A DNA stretch of 64,000 nt, from contig NZ_CP072392.1 of assembly GCF_017742835.1 (NCBI RefSeq), positions 3,098,387 to 3,162,386 of the forward strand. The letters run 5' to 3'. The notes under the pieces were generated by a model. The model had not been told where the DNA came from, ran no database searches, and saw only the letters and a list, made by a program, of their open reading frames with translations. This stretch comes from Aquabacter sp. L1I39 (GTDB lineage Bacteria; Pseudomonadota; Alphaproteobacteria; Rhizobiales; Xanthobacteraceae). The position numbers were made by a program, and so were the translations under genes. Positions 46,801 through 55,675 of the stretch are shown here, piece after piece (position 1 is the first letter of the stretch; each line of letters begins with the position of its first letter).

Positions 46801-47637
46801 TCATGTGCGTGCGACGAAGTCCGCCAGGATCGCGTTGAATTGGTCCGGCCGCTCCAGGAAGGGGGCATGGCCAGTTTCGTCCATAAGCGCCAGCCGGGCC
46901 CCCGGGACCTGGGCCGCAATATGCTCCGCCATGGCCAGTGCGATCACCTGATCCTGCCGGCCGTGCACCACCAGCGCGGGGCGATCAAGGTCGGCCAACA
47001 GGTCGTCATAATCGGCCGGCCGTGCCATGGCGGCGCGCACCTGCGGTGGGACCATCATATTGGCCGCAAGCAGGGTCTCGAAAGTCTCGGCATCCATCGG
47101 CACGTGGACACAGCGGCGCAGGAAGTCTCGTGTCGCCGCGATGGCGGTGGCGGGGGAAAGGTCCGTCATCTGCTTCATCAGCCGGTTGCTGGAGCCGTAG
47201 AAGCCTCGCTCATTGGCCGTGATGGCGTCCACGAACACCACGCCGCCAATCTCCTGCGCGCCATAGGCGCGCAGATAGTCGCCGATGATTCGCCCACCAT
47301 AGGACCAGCCGACCAGCACGGGGCGCGCGAGGCCGAGCTCATCCATGATGGCGCGCACATCCTCTGCCCAGCGGCAGCCCTCCTGATAATGAGCGGGATC
47401 GAGCGGCTTGTCCGATCCGCCATGGCCGCGCAGGTCGTAGGAGATGAGCCGCAGGTGGGAGAGGGCTGGGTCCTCCACCTGTCGCGCCCAGCACAGCGCC
47501 GCCTGGGAGTATCCGTGGATGAAGATCACCGGACGCCCCTGCGGATTGCCGTGCTGGTGCACGGCGAGCATGAGGCCGTCGCCGGAGCGGATGTGGTGCG
47601 GGGCGTAAAAGCCGGGGGAGGGGGCTGTCTCGATCAT
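46801..47637 (-). CDS. Alpha/beta hydrolase
   Basis: Product of 278 residues. VIFIHGYSQAALCW gives the oxyanion loop, LVGWSYGG the nucleophile elbow Ser, LVVHGRQDQVIALA the acid Asp, and DETGHAPFLERP the catalytic His. Substrate unknown (esterase, epoxide hydrolase or haloperoxidase-like; no lid distinctive motif). First host gene right of the prophage, so it was the neighbour of tRNA-Val before integration. Confidence 0.85.
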   Translation of the reverse strand: MIETAPSPGFYAPHHIRSGDGLMLAVHQHGNPQGRPVIFIHGYSQAALCWARQVEDPALSHLRLISYDLRGHGGSDKPLDPAHYQEGCRWAEDVRAIMDELGLARPVLVGWSYGGRIIGDYLRAYGAQEIGGVVFVDAITANERGFYGSSNRLMKQMTDLSPATAIAATRDFLRRCVHVPMDAETFETLLAANMMVPPQVRAAMARPADYDDLLADLDRPALVVHGRQDQVIALAMAEHIAAQVPGARLALMDETGHAPFLERPDQFNAILADFVART

Positions 47638-47763
47638 CGCGCGAATCTAGACCAGCGCGGTGCTCCGCGCAGTGTCTTTTCCGCCGCCCGTCGTCTTGGC
47701 TGGATACAAGGGGTCCTTGGCGGCGTTTCATGGCGGGCGAGCGGCGCAAGGAGAGGATCGAAC

Positions 47764-48069
47764 ATGAACGGATTGCGCGTTGCCGCGGGCATCGGCCTCA
47801 TCCTGGCGCTCGACATAGCGCCGGCCATTGCCCGTCCGGCCACCTACCGCATGTCCTGCGCCAGCGCGCAGAGACTGGTTCAGCAGCAAGGGGGCGTGGT
47901 GCTTGACACCTCACCCACGACCTTTGACCGCTATGTCAGCGATGTTCGTTTCTGCATGCCCCAGCAGGCGCTGCGACCGCAATGGGTACCCGCCAAGGAC
48001 AATCCTCAGTGTTTCATCGGCTACACCTGCATCGATCCGGACCGGGGCTGGCGGCGCTGGGGGTTCTAA
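47764..48069 (+). CDS. Small secreted Cys-containing protein
   Basis: Product of 101 residues with signal peptide (VAAGIGLILALDIAPAIARP). The mature part RMSCASAQRLVQQQGGVVLD, RYVSDVRFCMPQQALRPQWV and NPQCFIGYTCIDPDRGW has four Cys, probably two disulfides. This pattern is common in Rhizobiales as an exported hypothetical protein; function unknown. Divergent from the hydrolase gene. Confidence 0.75.
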   Translation: MNGLRVAAGIGLILALDIAPAIARPATYRMSCASAQRLVQQQGGVVLDTSPTTFDRYVSDVRFCMPQQALRPQWVPAKDNPQCFIGYTCIDPDRGWRRWGF

Positions 48070-48251
48070 GGACCGCCGGTTCCAGCCCGCTTTCCCCTCC
48101 ACGCATTGCGGCACGGTGGCGCGTATGGAGCCCGCAGCAGCGAGGACGGCAGGTGGTCCACCGCCATGGTGCTGCGCTCCGTGCCCCCTGAAGGCGGCGC
48201 AACGCGTGTGAGATCGGCCGCTCGATGGCGTGTGCGGTGCGGGAAAAGCAG

Positions 48252-49910
48252 ATGGCGAAAGCAGATGTCATCTGGACTCTTGGGTCGTTCCGTACCAGCT
48301 TCGAGCGTCAGAAGATACCGTCACTGGCGCGCGTGTCGCGCACTCGGGCATGGTTGCGCATGAAGGGTGGGAGGTTTCGACTGACGCGCCGCGCCGCCGC
48401 GAGTGGATGGGCGACCCTTGGCCTTGGAGCCATGCTGCTCATCATTGTGTGGCTCGAGGCGGCCGCGCTCTGGCAAGGGCGCGTCCAGGCTTTCACCAAT
48501 GCGCAGCGCACCTCGGAAAGCGTCCTGAACTCGCTTGGTGCAGCCATCGAGCGCAACCTGCTTGTTCTTGATGCGTCGCTGATGGGCATCCAGAAGGCCA
48601 TGTCGCTTCCGGAGATCGACACCATGCCCGCATCGGTGCGGCAATTGTTGCTCTTCAACAGCGCGGAGACTGCCGAGTTCGTCGGGTCCATTCTCGTCCT
48701 GAATGCAGACGGGACCGTCCGCTTTGATTCCCGTGCAATCGAGCCGCGTTACTTCAACGCTTCAGACCGCTCCTATTTCAACGTGCAGCGCGTCGGCGAC
48801 GCGGGGCTTTTCATCAGCCAGCCCATGAAGTCCCGCCTCCAGTCCAAAGACGGCATCATCGTTCTGTCCCGGCGCATCTCCGATGTGGACGGGAATTTTG
48901 AAGGCGTCGCGGCGGCAACGCTTCGCCTTGCGTTCTTCCGCACCTTGTTCGCTGGCATCAATCTCGGGGAACGGGGCATCATCGCCATCTTGTCCTCTGA
49001 TGGCGTCATAATCACGCGCAGCCCCGCCACCGACCGCGACGGAAATGCGGGAATGGACCTCTCCCGCTCCTCCACCTTCCGGCGCATCCAGCAGGGCGAT
49101 GGATCATTTACGGGCGTGGCGGCGGTGGATGGGGTGGAGCGCCATTACCTGTCCCGGCAGATCGGCTCCTACCCACTCTTTCTGTCCGTGGCTTTCGCGC
49201 CGGAGGACGTGCTCGCTCCCTGGCGGTTCCGCGCCGTGCTCACGGGCGTCGTCGTGCTCGGCATGTGCCTTGCCATCCTCGTGCTGTTCATCAAGTTCCA
49301 GGCCTTGCTCCGGCGCAGCTTCGAACTACAGGACATGCTCGCCGCCGCCGCGGCGACGGACACGCTGACGGGCCTTTTCAACCGGCGCGAATTCGACCGC
49401 CGGTTCGATCTGGAATGGCGCCGCTGCGCCCGCAACGGCTCGCCCATCAGCCTGCTCCTGGTGGATGGCGACCGCTTCAAGAGTGTCAACGACACCCATG
49501 GCCACAAGGTGGGCGACCAGGTGCTCCAGATGATCGCCCAGAAGATCGAGCGGGTGGTGCGGCGGCCGGCAGATGTGAGCGCGCGTTATGGTGGCGAGGA
49601 GTTCGCCATCATCCTGCCCGACACCCGCATCGAAGGGGCGACGGCAATTGCGGAGTCGATTCGCGAAAAGGTCAGCCGGTCCGAAGTGGTGCTCGACCAT
49701 GGGGTGCCGGTCCGCACCACGGTCAGCATCGGCGTCGCCTGCGTGGTGCCGACCGGGAGAATGGAGAAGGACGACCTGTTCGTGCTGGCGGACGCGGCCC
49801 TCTACAAGGCGAAGTCGAGCGGTCGCAACCGGGTGGAGGCGGTCCCGGCCCTGGAGGCGCGGGGCCCGGTCGACACGTTCACCCGGACCATGTCACAGCC
49901 GCGTGCTTAA
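48252..49910 (+). CDS. Membrane diguanylate cyclase (dCache-GGDEF)
   Basis: Product of 552 residues if started at ATG 48252; ATGs at 48225 and 48360 are alternatives. First TM about residues 50-72, a periplasmic dCache-like sensor (SVLNSLGAAIERNLLVLDAS, ASDRSYFNVQRVGDAGLFIS, ISQPMKSRLQ), second TM near 330-350 (TGVVVLGMCLAILVLFI), then GGDEF: ATDTLTGLFNRREFDRRFDL, ARYGGEEFAIILPD. RPAD lies upstream of GGEEF at the I-site position, so product inhibition is expected. It makes cyclic di-GMP in response to an unknown external signal. Host gene. Confidence 0.9.
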   Translation: MAKADVIWTLGSFRTSFERQKIPSLARVSRTRAWLRMKGGRFRLTRRAAASGWATLGLGAMLLIIVWLEAAALWQGRVQAFTNAQRTSESVLNSLGAAIERNLLVLDASLMGIQKAMSLPEIDTMPASVRQLLLFNSAETAEFVGSILVLNADGTVRFDSRAIEPRYFNASDRSYFNVQRVGDAGLFISQPMKSRLQSKDGIIVLSRRISDVDGNFEGVAAATLRLAFFRTLFAGINLGERGIIAILSSDGVIITRSPATDRDGNAGMDLSRSSTFRRIQQGDGSFTGVAAVDGVERHYLSRQIGSYPLFLSVAFAPEDVLAPWRFRAVLTGVVVLGMCLAILVLFIKFQALLRRSFELQDMLAAAAATDTLTGLFNRREFDRRFDLEWRRCARNGSPISLLLVDGDRFKSVNDTHGHKVGDQVLQMIAQKIERVVRRPADVSARYGGEEFAIILPDTRIEGATAIAESIREKVSRSEVVLDHGVPVRTTVSIGVACVVPTGRMEKDDLFVLADAALYKAKSSGRNRVEAVPALEARGPVDTFTRTMSQPRA

Positions 49911-50035
49911 GGGTCCACCGCTACACAATTTGGTTGCGAGGGACACGGATTTGCGGCCCCATTCGTGCGGGGGGGCTGGCTTGGGGGTGCGTGCCCGGCC
50001 GGCAAAAGACTTGCGTCAGATGCACGGGTGACATC

Positions 50036-50617
50036 ATGAGCGTCAGATCGGTTGCGTACGCCGCCCTTTTCTCCATCCTGCTGGCTGCGCCTGCGGCCGC
50101 CGATGATCGGTACGACATATTTGGCTTCGCCGCTTTGTTCGGTGGCGGCTATTCCGGTGTCACAGCCGGCACCTCGCCCATTCCGCGGCAGGTGGTGGCA
50201 TTCGACCCGAAATACAAGCCTGGCTCCATCGTGGTGAACACCTCCACCCGCCGGCTTTATTTCATCACCCAGCCCGGCCGGGCGATCCAATATGGCGTAG
50301 GAGTGGGCCGCGAAGGATTCCAGTGGTCTGGCGTCAAGGTGGTGAGTGCCAAGAAGGAATGGCCCTCCTGGGTGCCTCCGGCCCAGATGCTCAAGCGTCG
50401 TCCCGACCTGCCGCGCTACATGCCCGGCGGCATCGACAATCCGCTCGGCGCACGGGCCATGTATCTGGGATCCAGCCTTTATCGCATCCACGGCTCGAAC
50501 GAGCCCGAGACCATCGGGCAGGCCGTGTCCTCGGGCTGCATCCGCATGACCAATGACGATGTCATCGACCTTTACAGCCGTGTGAAGGTGGGGGCGACCG
50601 TCTATGTCATGCGCTGA
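50036..50617 (+). CDS. L,D-transpeptidase (YkuD domain)
   Basis: Product of 193 residues with signal peptide (AALFSILLAAPAAADD). The catalytic region is YRIHGSNEPETIGQAVSSGC followed by IRMTNDDVIDLY, the HGT..SxGC(I/V)R signature of YkuD. GSIVVNTSTRRLYFITQPGR is the usual N-terminal strand pair. It makes 3-3 peptide cross-links or attaches proteins to peptidoglycan in the periplasm. Host gene. Confidence 0.93.
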   Translation: MSVRSVAYAALFSILLAAPAAADDRYDIFGFAALFGGGYSGVTAGTSPIPRQVVAFDPKYKPGSIVVNTSTRRLYFITQPGRAIQYGVGVGREGFQWSGVKVVSAKKEWPSWVPPAQMLKRRPDLPRYMPGGIDNPLGARAMYLGSSLYRIHGSNEPETIGQAVSSGCIRMTNDDVIDLYSRVKVGATVYVMR

Positions 50618-50788
50618 GGCGGGGCCGCCTCGGAGCGACTGACATTAGGGATTGGCCGTCTTAGGGGCGGCCGCCACGGTCACCGGCGGCAGGTCTTTTC
50701 GCCGATCCTGCATCCTTGCGGTTGACCAGATGGACCGGCGGATGGTCCTGTGCCCTTGAAGGCTCAAGCCACTCGCCACCGGTTCACC

Positions 50789-51301
50789 ATGCTGCATCGC
50801 TCCTACGACGTGCTCGCCGCCTATAATGAATGGGCCAATGCCCGGCTTTATGCTGCGGTTGCCCGCTTGCCCGATGCGGACTACCGCGCGGACAAGGGTG
50901 CCTTTTTTGGCTCACTGCACCGCACCCTGAACCATCTGCTGGTGACGGACCGCATCTGGATGGACCGCTTCATGGGGCTCGGCTGCCGCCCGCCTTCGCT
51001 GGACGCCATCCTGTTTGACGATCTACCGGCCCTGCGCATGGCGCGTGCGGCGGAGGACACGCGCATCCGTGCTTTCGTGAAGGCGCTGGCCCTTGAGGAT
51101 CTCCTCACCGAGATCACATACACCATGGTGACGGGTGAAGAGATGACGCAGACGGTGGCGGCCGCGCTCGACCATTTCTTCAATCACCAGACCCACCATC
51201 GTGGCCAGATGCATTGCCTGCTGACCAGCATCGGCAGCCGAGATGCCGCGCCCGCTTTGGATCTGCTGTTCTATCAGCGCGAGCACCATCCGATGCCCTG
51301 A
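50789..51301 (+). CDS. DinB-family protein
   Basis: Product of 170 residues. LAAYNEWANARLYAAVARLP and LHRTLNHLLVTDRIWMDRFM, then LDHFFNHQTHHRGQMHCLLT, carry the three metal-binding His of the DinB/YfiT four-helix bundle. Such enzymes act as thiol-dependent transferases; substrate here unknown. ATG 50789 is preferred because family members start near this Met, although a GTG 39 bases upstream is also possible. Convergent with mdoH. Confidence 0.85.
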   Translation: MLHRSYDVLAAYNEWANARLYAAVARLPDADYRADKGAFFGSLHRTLNHLLVTDRIWMDRFMGLGCRPPSLDAILFDDLPALRMARAAEDTRIRAFVKALALEDLLTEITYTMVTGEEMTQTVAAALDHFFNHQTHHRGQMHCLLTSIGSRDAAPALDLLFYQREHHPMP

Positions 51302-51319
51302 AGCCGGCGGACCCCGTGC

Positions 51320-53137
51320 CTATGCTGCGCGGGCGGGCCGCTCGGGTTCTCCCTCCAGGAGGCGGGTGAGGATGGCCGGCGGCGTTGCTTCCTCCGGCAG
51401 CGCGCACAGACCAGTCCGCACCATGAACCGGCCGAGGCGCGGATCGGAGGTCAGGACTGCGAACGGAATGGCCATCCAGCAACCGGCGAGCAGCGGGGTC
51501 ACGAAAGCCAGCAGGACCGGCGAGACCAGCAAGGCGCCTGCTCCGGCGACGAGGCCATAGGCTGTTACCGGCCAGAGCGCCGCTGCGGCCTCGCTCCAGG
51601 CGACCCGGTGCGGGTCCCGGGACTGGCCGTTCCACCCGGCCCGCGCCCGCCCGAACAGCATGCGGAACAGAAGGCCGGTCACCGATAGGCTGGTGATCGC
51701 GCCGAGCAGCAGGGAAAACGCGAGCTCGCTCGCCGCCGAGGCGGCAAAGCGCAGGGGGCCGCCGTAGCGGGCCGTCATGCCGGGCGAGAGCGCCACATCG
51801 GCAAGGCCGAACAGCTTGGGAGCAAGCGAGAAGAGGAAGGTGGCGCCATAGAGACTGGCGGCGATCGCGGCGGCCAGGGGCGGGGCGCTCCAGGCCGCCA
51901 GAGGCAACAGCAGCAGGGCGAGCGGAACGGCCGGCTGGGTGGCGAACATCAGGATCGCCCAGATGAGCTGGAAGCGGCTGGTGGTGGGCAGCCCAGAGGG
52001 CAGCAGGCCCGGGGTGCTCATAAGGCGAATATATTGCAGATTGCCCATGCACCAGCGAAGGTCCCGTCGCACGAAGTCCGGCAAGGTGGGTGGGTTCTCC
52101 TCATAGCTTTCGCTTTCCACCGGCAGGACGCGCACCTCATAGCCGGCGGCGCGCATCAGCACGGCTTCGACCTGATCATGGGAAAGGATCGGCCCGCCCA
52201 AGGGCGCCGCGCCGGGCAGCACCGGCAGGTGGCAGTGGGTGACGAAGGGTGCGATGCGCACCAGCGCATTATGGCCCCAGAAGGGTCCGCAATCCCCGCC
52301 CCACCAGGCCGAGCCCAGCGTGTAGCACCGCATGCCGTGGCGCATGCCGAACTGGAACAGGCGGGCAAAGCCGCTTTGTGAGGGCAACCCCACCACGAGG
52401 CTCTGCAGAATCCCCAGCCGCGGATGCGCCTGCATGATCCGCGCCATGGACAGGATCGTGGCGGCCCCCATCAGGCTGTCGGCGTCCAGCGGGAGCATGG
52501 CTTCGAACTGCGTCCCGTGCGTGTGGCAGAAGTCCCGCACATTGCCGGCCTTGAAGCCCTCATTCTCGCTTCGGCGCCGATAATGAAGCCCATGCCCGCC
52601 CTCGGATGCCCGCCATGCCGCCATGGCCTCCTCTTCCGCCCGGGCGATATGCGGCAGCGACGTATCGGAGAGGACGAAATACTCAAAACAGCCCCCGAAC
52701 GGTGTCTCATCCAGCTCGGCCTTCACTGCACGAAGTCGTGAAATGGCACGTTGAGGGTCTTCGTTGCGGAGTGTCATTAAGATGGCAGTCCGCATGGTCA
52801 CGGGCCTGTCTTTCACCGCAGCCAGAAATGGCGCGGCCGAGGACAGACCGTCCCGCTTGACGTGGAGGAGCCAGAACCCGATCGCCGAATTCCAGAAACC
52901 GATGGCGTTCCACGGCGTTGCTGCCAGGACGCAAAGGAGCAGCACGATGTCGACCCCGCGCCATCCCGCCAGGGAGGCCGCCCATCCCCCCCCCACCGCC
53001 ACCGCGGCCAGGGTCGCGAGGTTGGCACCGAGGACCGTGAGCCGGCGGCCGCGCAAGGTGGCCGATCCGGGTATCGCCGACCCAGGGATGGCCGCCCCGG
53101 ATGGGGGGGCAGGATCGGAAGAAGGGCGCGTGAGCAT
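51320..53137 (-). CDS. mdoH: Glucans biosynthesis glucosyltransferase MdoH (OpgH)
   Basis: Product of 605 residues. Two N-terminal TM segments, a GT2 domain with AMLPLDADSLMG, DCGPFWGHNALVR, LSHDQVEAVLMRAAGYEV and FVRRDLRWCMGNLQY (the D, D, D, QxxRW series), and C-terminal TM segments (AVPLALLLLPLAAW, LAFSLLLGAITSLSVTGLLF). It polymerises beta-1,2-linked glucose across the inner membrane to make osmoregulated periplasmic glucans. Shorter than the 847 residues of the Escherichia coli protein, as is usual in alphaproteobacteria. Its start lies 57 bases from the divergent dehydrogenase. Confidence 0.9.
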   Translation of the reverse strand: MLTRPSSDPAPPSGAAIPGSAIPGSATLRGRRLTVLGANLATLAAVAVGGGWAASLAGWRGVDIVLLLCVLAATPWNAIGFWNSAIGFWLLHVKRDGLSSAAPFLAAVKDRPVTMRTAILMTLRNEDPQRAISRLRAVKAELDETPFGGCFEYFVLSDTSLPHIARAEEEAMAAWRASEGGHGLHYRRRSENEGFKAGNVRDFCHTHGTQFEAMLPLDADSLMGAATILSMARIMQAHPRLGILQSLVVGLPSQSGFARLFQFGMRHGMRCYTLGSAWWGGDCGPFWGHNALVRIAPFVTHCHLPVLPGAAPLGGPILSHDQVEAVLMRAAGYEVRVLPVESESYEENPPTLPDFVRRDLRWCMGNLQYIRLMSTPGLLPSGLPTTSRFQLIWAILMFATQPAVPLALLLLPLAAWSAPPLAAAIAASLYGATFLFSLAPKLFGLADVALSPGMTARYGGPLRFAASAASELAFSLLLGAITSLSVTGLLFRMLFGRARAGWNGQSRDPHRVAWSEAAAALWPVTAYGLVAGAGALLVSPVLLAFVTPLLAGCWMAIPFAVLTSDPRLGRFMVRTGLCALPEEATPPAILTRLLEGEPERPARAA

Positions 53138-53194
53138 GGTGTTGGGCTTCGTCTCGGTTTCGCGCGGAGCGCTTGCTAATACGGGGGCGGATCT

Positions 53195-54196
53195 ATGGAG
53201 TTGAAATCTGTGGCAAAACGCCACGCTCAAGCTGAAGCGACCGCCTTGTGGTACGCCGCTCCGCGCACCGTGCGGCTGGAGCGCGAAATGGTCGCCAGTC
53301 CGACCGGCGATGAGGTGCTGGTCTCCGCCGCATGGAGTGCCATCAGCCGGGGCACCGAACGGCTCGTCTTTTCCGGTCTCACCGATCCCTGTCATCGGGA
53401 GCGAATGCGGTCGCCCATGCAGGTGGGGGAATTCCCCTTCCCTGTGAAATACGGCTATTGCTCGGTCGGCGAGGTCATCGCCGGTCCGGAGCGGCTGGTG
53501 GGGCGGCATGTGTTCGTCTTCCATCCCCATCAGGATCGCTTTCTGGCCAGCCTTGAGGCGGTGACCGTCATCCCCGACGCGCTGCCGCCCCGGCGGGCAA
53601 CGCTGGCCGCAAACATGGAAACCGCACTCAATACGATCTGGGACAGCGGAGCAGGCCCCGGTGACAGGATCGTGATCGTCGGCGCCGGGCTGGTGGGGCT
53701 TCTGGTGACCTATCTTGCTGCCCGCCTGCCCGGCACAGAGGTGACGGCGATCGATCCCAATCCCGCCCGGCGGGCTGTGGTGGAGCGGTTCGGCGCCCGG
53801 TACCGTGACACTGCCCTGCCGGGGCCGGACGCGGACGTGGTGATTCATGCCAGCGCCACCGCCGAGGGGCTGGAAACGGCGCTCGCCTGCTGCGCCACCG
53901 AAGCCACGCTGGTGGAAGCGAGCTGGTACGGCGACGCCGCGGTGACCGTGAGATTGGGTGGGGCGTTCCACGCCAAGCGCCTGCGCGTGGTCTCCTCCCA
54001 GGTCGGCGCCGTTCCCCTGGAGCGCCGCGCCCGCTGGAGCCGGCGGCGGCGCCTCGCCAAAGCCTTGGACCTCCTCGCCGATGACCGCCTGGACGCGCTC
54101 ATCACCCATGAGGTGAACTTCAGCCAGCTGCCCGAACGTATGGAAGCCATTCTCGATGGCGCCCCGGACGCGGTGGCCACCGTGATCCGGTATTGA
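53195..54196 (+). CDS. MDR-superfamily dehydrogenase, BchC-like
   Basis: Product of 333 residues. SAISRGTERLVFSG compares with the GISTGTE of BchC (bacteriochlorophyllide dehydrogenase) and replaces the Cys-Gly-Thr-Asp of zinc alcohol dehydrogenases, so there is no catalytic zinc Cys here. GAGLVGLLVTYLAARL is the NAD(P)-binding GxGxxG. KYGYCSVGEVIAG and HPHQDRFLAS are also family features. First gene of a group with a pterin-synthase-like protein, a glycosyltransferase and a methyltransferase. The substrate is presumably a secondary alcohol or its ketone in that pathway. Confidence 0.75.
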   Translation: MELKSVAKRHAQAEATALWYAAPRTVRLEREMVASPTGDEVLVSAAWSAISRGTERLVFSGLTDPCHRERMRSPMQVGEFPFPVKYGYCSVGEVIAGPERLVGRHVFVFHPHQDRFLASLEAVTVIPDALPPRRATLAANMETALNTIWDSGAGPGDRIVIVGAGLVGLLVTYLAARLPGTEVTAIDPNPARRAVVERFGARYRDTALPGPDADVVIHASATAEGLETALACCATEATLVEASWYGDAAVTVRLGGAFHAKRLRVVSSQVGAVPLERRARWSRRRRLAKALDLLADDRLDALITHEVNFSQLPERMEAILDGAPDAVATVIRY

Positions 54197-54215
54197 GCGT
54201 TGAGCGGAGGACGGC

Positions 54216-54611
54216 ATGTTTGCAGTGGAAGTGCGTGACCACATCATGGTGGCTCACAGTTTCAAGGGCGCAGTCTTCGGACCGGCTCAGGGTCTTCACG
54301 GTGCCACCTTCGTTGTGGACGTCGCCTTCCTGGCGTCGGATCTCACCGCCGACGGCATCGTGGTGGACATCGGTCTGGCCCACGAGGCGCTCAAGGGGGT
54401 TCTGGCGCCGCTCGCCTATCGCAATCTGGACGATCTGCCGGCCTTTGCCGGCCGTAACAGCACAACCGAGGTGCTGTGCCGCCACATCTTCGATGGCGTT
54501 GCCGATGCGGTGCGCTCGGGCACGCTGGGGGAGACCGCGATCACGCGGCTCAAGGTGACGCTGCATGAATCCCATGTGGCCCGGGCCTGGTATGAAGGCG
54601 AGGTGATATGA
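54216..54611 (+). CDS. Pterin synthase (PTPS/QueD) homologue with altered active site
   Basis: Product of 131 residues. MFAVEVRDHIMVAHSF, GLHGATFVVDVAFLASD, NSTTEVLCRHIFDGVADAV and LKVTLHESHVARAWYE are laid out like 6-carboxytetrahydropterin synthase. However the catalytic Cys of C-x-x-LHGH is replaced (PAQGLHGA), the HGH His pair is HGA, and the usual LDHxxLN His reads LAYRNLD. Zinc and catalytic residues are therefore largely missing while the Glu of HES remains. It should not be an ordinary QueD. GGAGG lies 5 bases before the ATG; 4-base overlap with the glycosyltransferase gene. Confidence 0.75.
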   Translation: MFAVEVRDHIMVAHSFKGAVFGPAQGLHGATFVVDVAFLASDLTADGIVVDIGLAHEALKGVLAPLAYRNLDDLPAFAGRNSTTEVLCRHIFDGVADAVRSGTLGETAITRLKVTLHESHVARAWYEGEVI

Positions 54612-55675
54612 GTTTTCGCGCCGTACTGGCCTTCCCGGGGGATCTGTCCACACCCACGGGAGGCTACGCCTATGACCGGGCCGTGCTTGCGGCGCTGCCG
54701 GATGCAGGCGTGGCCATAAGTGCGCTCCCGCTTCCGGCAGGCTTTCCTTTTCCCGCCCCGGAACAGGTCCGGCAGGCGCTGGAGCGTCTGGAGGGGGTCC
54801 CCCACGATCACGTCCTGCTCATGGACGGCCTTGCCCTTGGTGCCCTGCCACCTGCAGAGGTGGCTGGCCTGCCCCACGCCAAGGTGGCCCTGGTGCACCA
54901 TCCGTTGGCGCTGGAGGCGGGTCTCGCGGCAAGCCAGCAAGCGCGCTTCTCGGCCAATGAGCGGGCGGTGCTCGCCACCTGCACCCAGGTGGTCTGCACA
55001 AGCCCGGGCACGGGCCGGACGCTTGTGGCCGATTATGGCGTCGATCCGGCACGCCTCACCGTGGCACTGCCCGGCACCGCCTCAGCGCCCCGCGTGCCCG
55101 CTGACGGCGACCCGCCCCGGCTTCTGGCGGTGGGTTCGGTGATCCCGCGCAAGGGTTATGAGACGCTCGTCTCTGCCCTCTCCACGCTCCATGACCTGCC
55201 CTGGTCGCTGGATGTGATCGGCGGCCTCGATTTCGACCCGGCGCATGTGGCGCAGGTGCGCGGCGCGATCGCCAAGGCTGGACTTGGCGATCGCATCCAG
55301 CTGAAGGGAGCTTCCTCGCCGCAGGATCTGGACGCTGCCTATCTGGGTGCGGACCTGTTCGTGCATCCCTCGCATTATGAAGGCTATGGCATGGTGCTCG
55401 CCGAGGCCCTGCGGCGCGGCCTTCCCCTGCTCTGCACCACCGGCGGGGCGGCTGCGGAGACGGTGCCGGACGGTGCCGGCGTGAAGGTGCCGCCGGGCGA
55501 TGCCACGGCACTCGCACATGCGCTCCGCCCATTGATTGCGGACCGCACGGCCCGCCGAGCCCTCGCGGACGCAGCTTTCCAGGCGGGCCAGGCGTTGCCC
55601 GGCTGGCCTGACACCGCATGCGCCATTGCCGGCGCCCTGACGCGGGCCCGCGCATCAGGAAGGGTGGCGGCATGA
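54608..55675 (+). CDS. Glycosyltransferase, GT4 family
   Basis: Product of 355 residues. GDLSTPTGGYAYDRAVLAAL is the N-terminal acceptor region, LLAVGSVIPRKGYETLVSAL the GT-B donor domain start, and HPSHYEGYGMVLAEALRRGL the E-x7-E donor-binding motif. It transfers a sugar from a nucleotide sugar. ATGA overlap with the genes on both sides ties it to the pterin-like gene and the methyltransferase, so the acceptor is probably the product of that pathway. Confidence 0.85.
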   Translation: MSFRAVLAFPGDLSTPTGGYAYDRAVLAALPDAGVAISALPLPAGFPFPAPEQVRQALERLEGVPHDHVLLMDGLALGALPPAEVAGLPHAKVALVHHPLALEAGLAASQQARFSANERAVLATCTQVVCTSPGTGRTLVADYGVDPARLTVALPGTASAPRVPADGDPPRLLAVGSVIPRKGYETLVSALSTLHDLPWSLDVIGGLDFDPAHVAQVRGAIAKAGLGDRIQLKGASSPQDLDAAYLGADLFVHPSHYEGYGMVLAEALRRGLPLLCTTGGAAAETVPDGAGVKVPPGDATALAHALRPLIADRTARRALADAAFQAGQALPGWPDTACAIAGALTRARASGRVAA

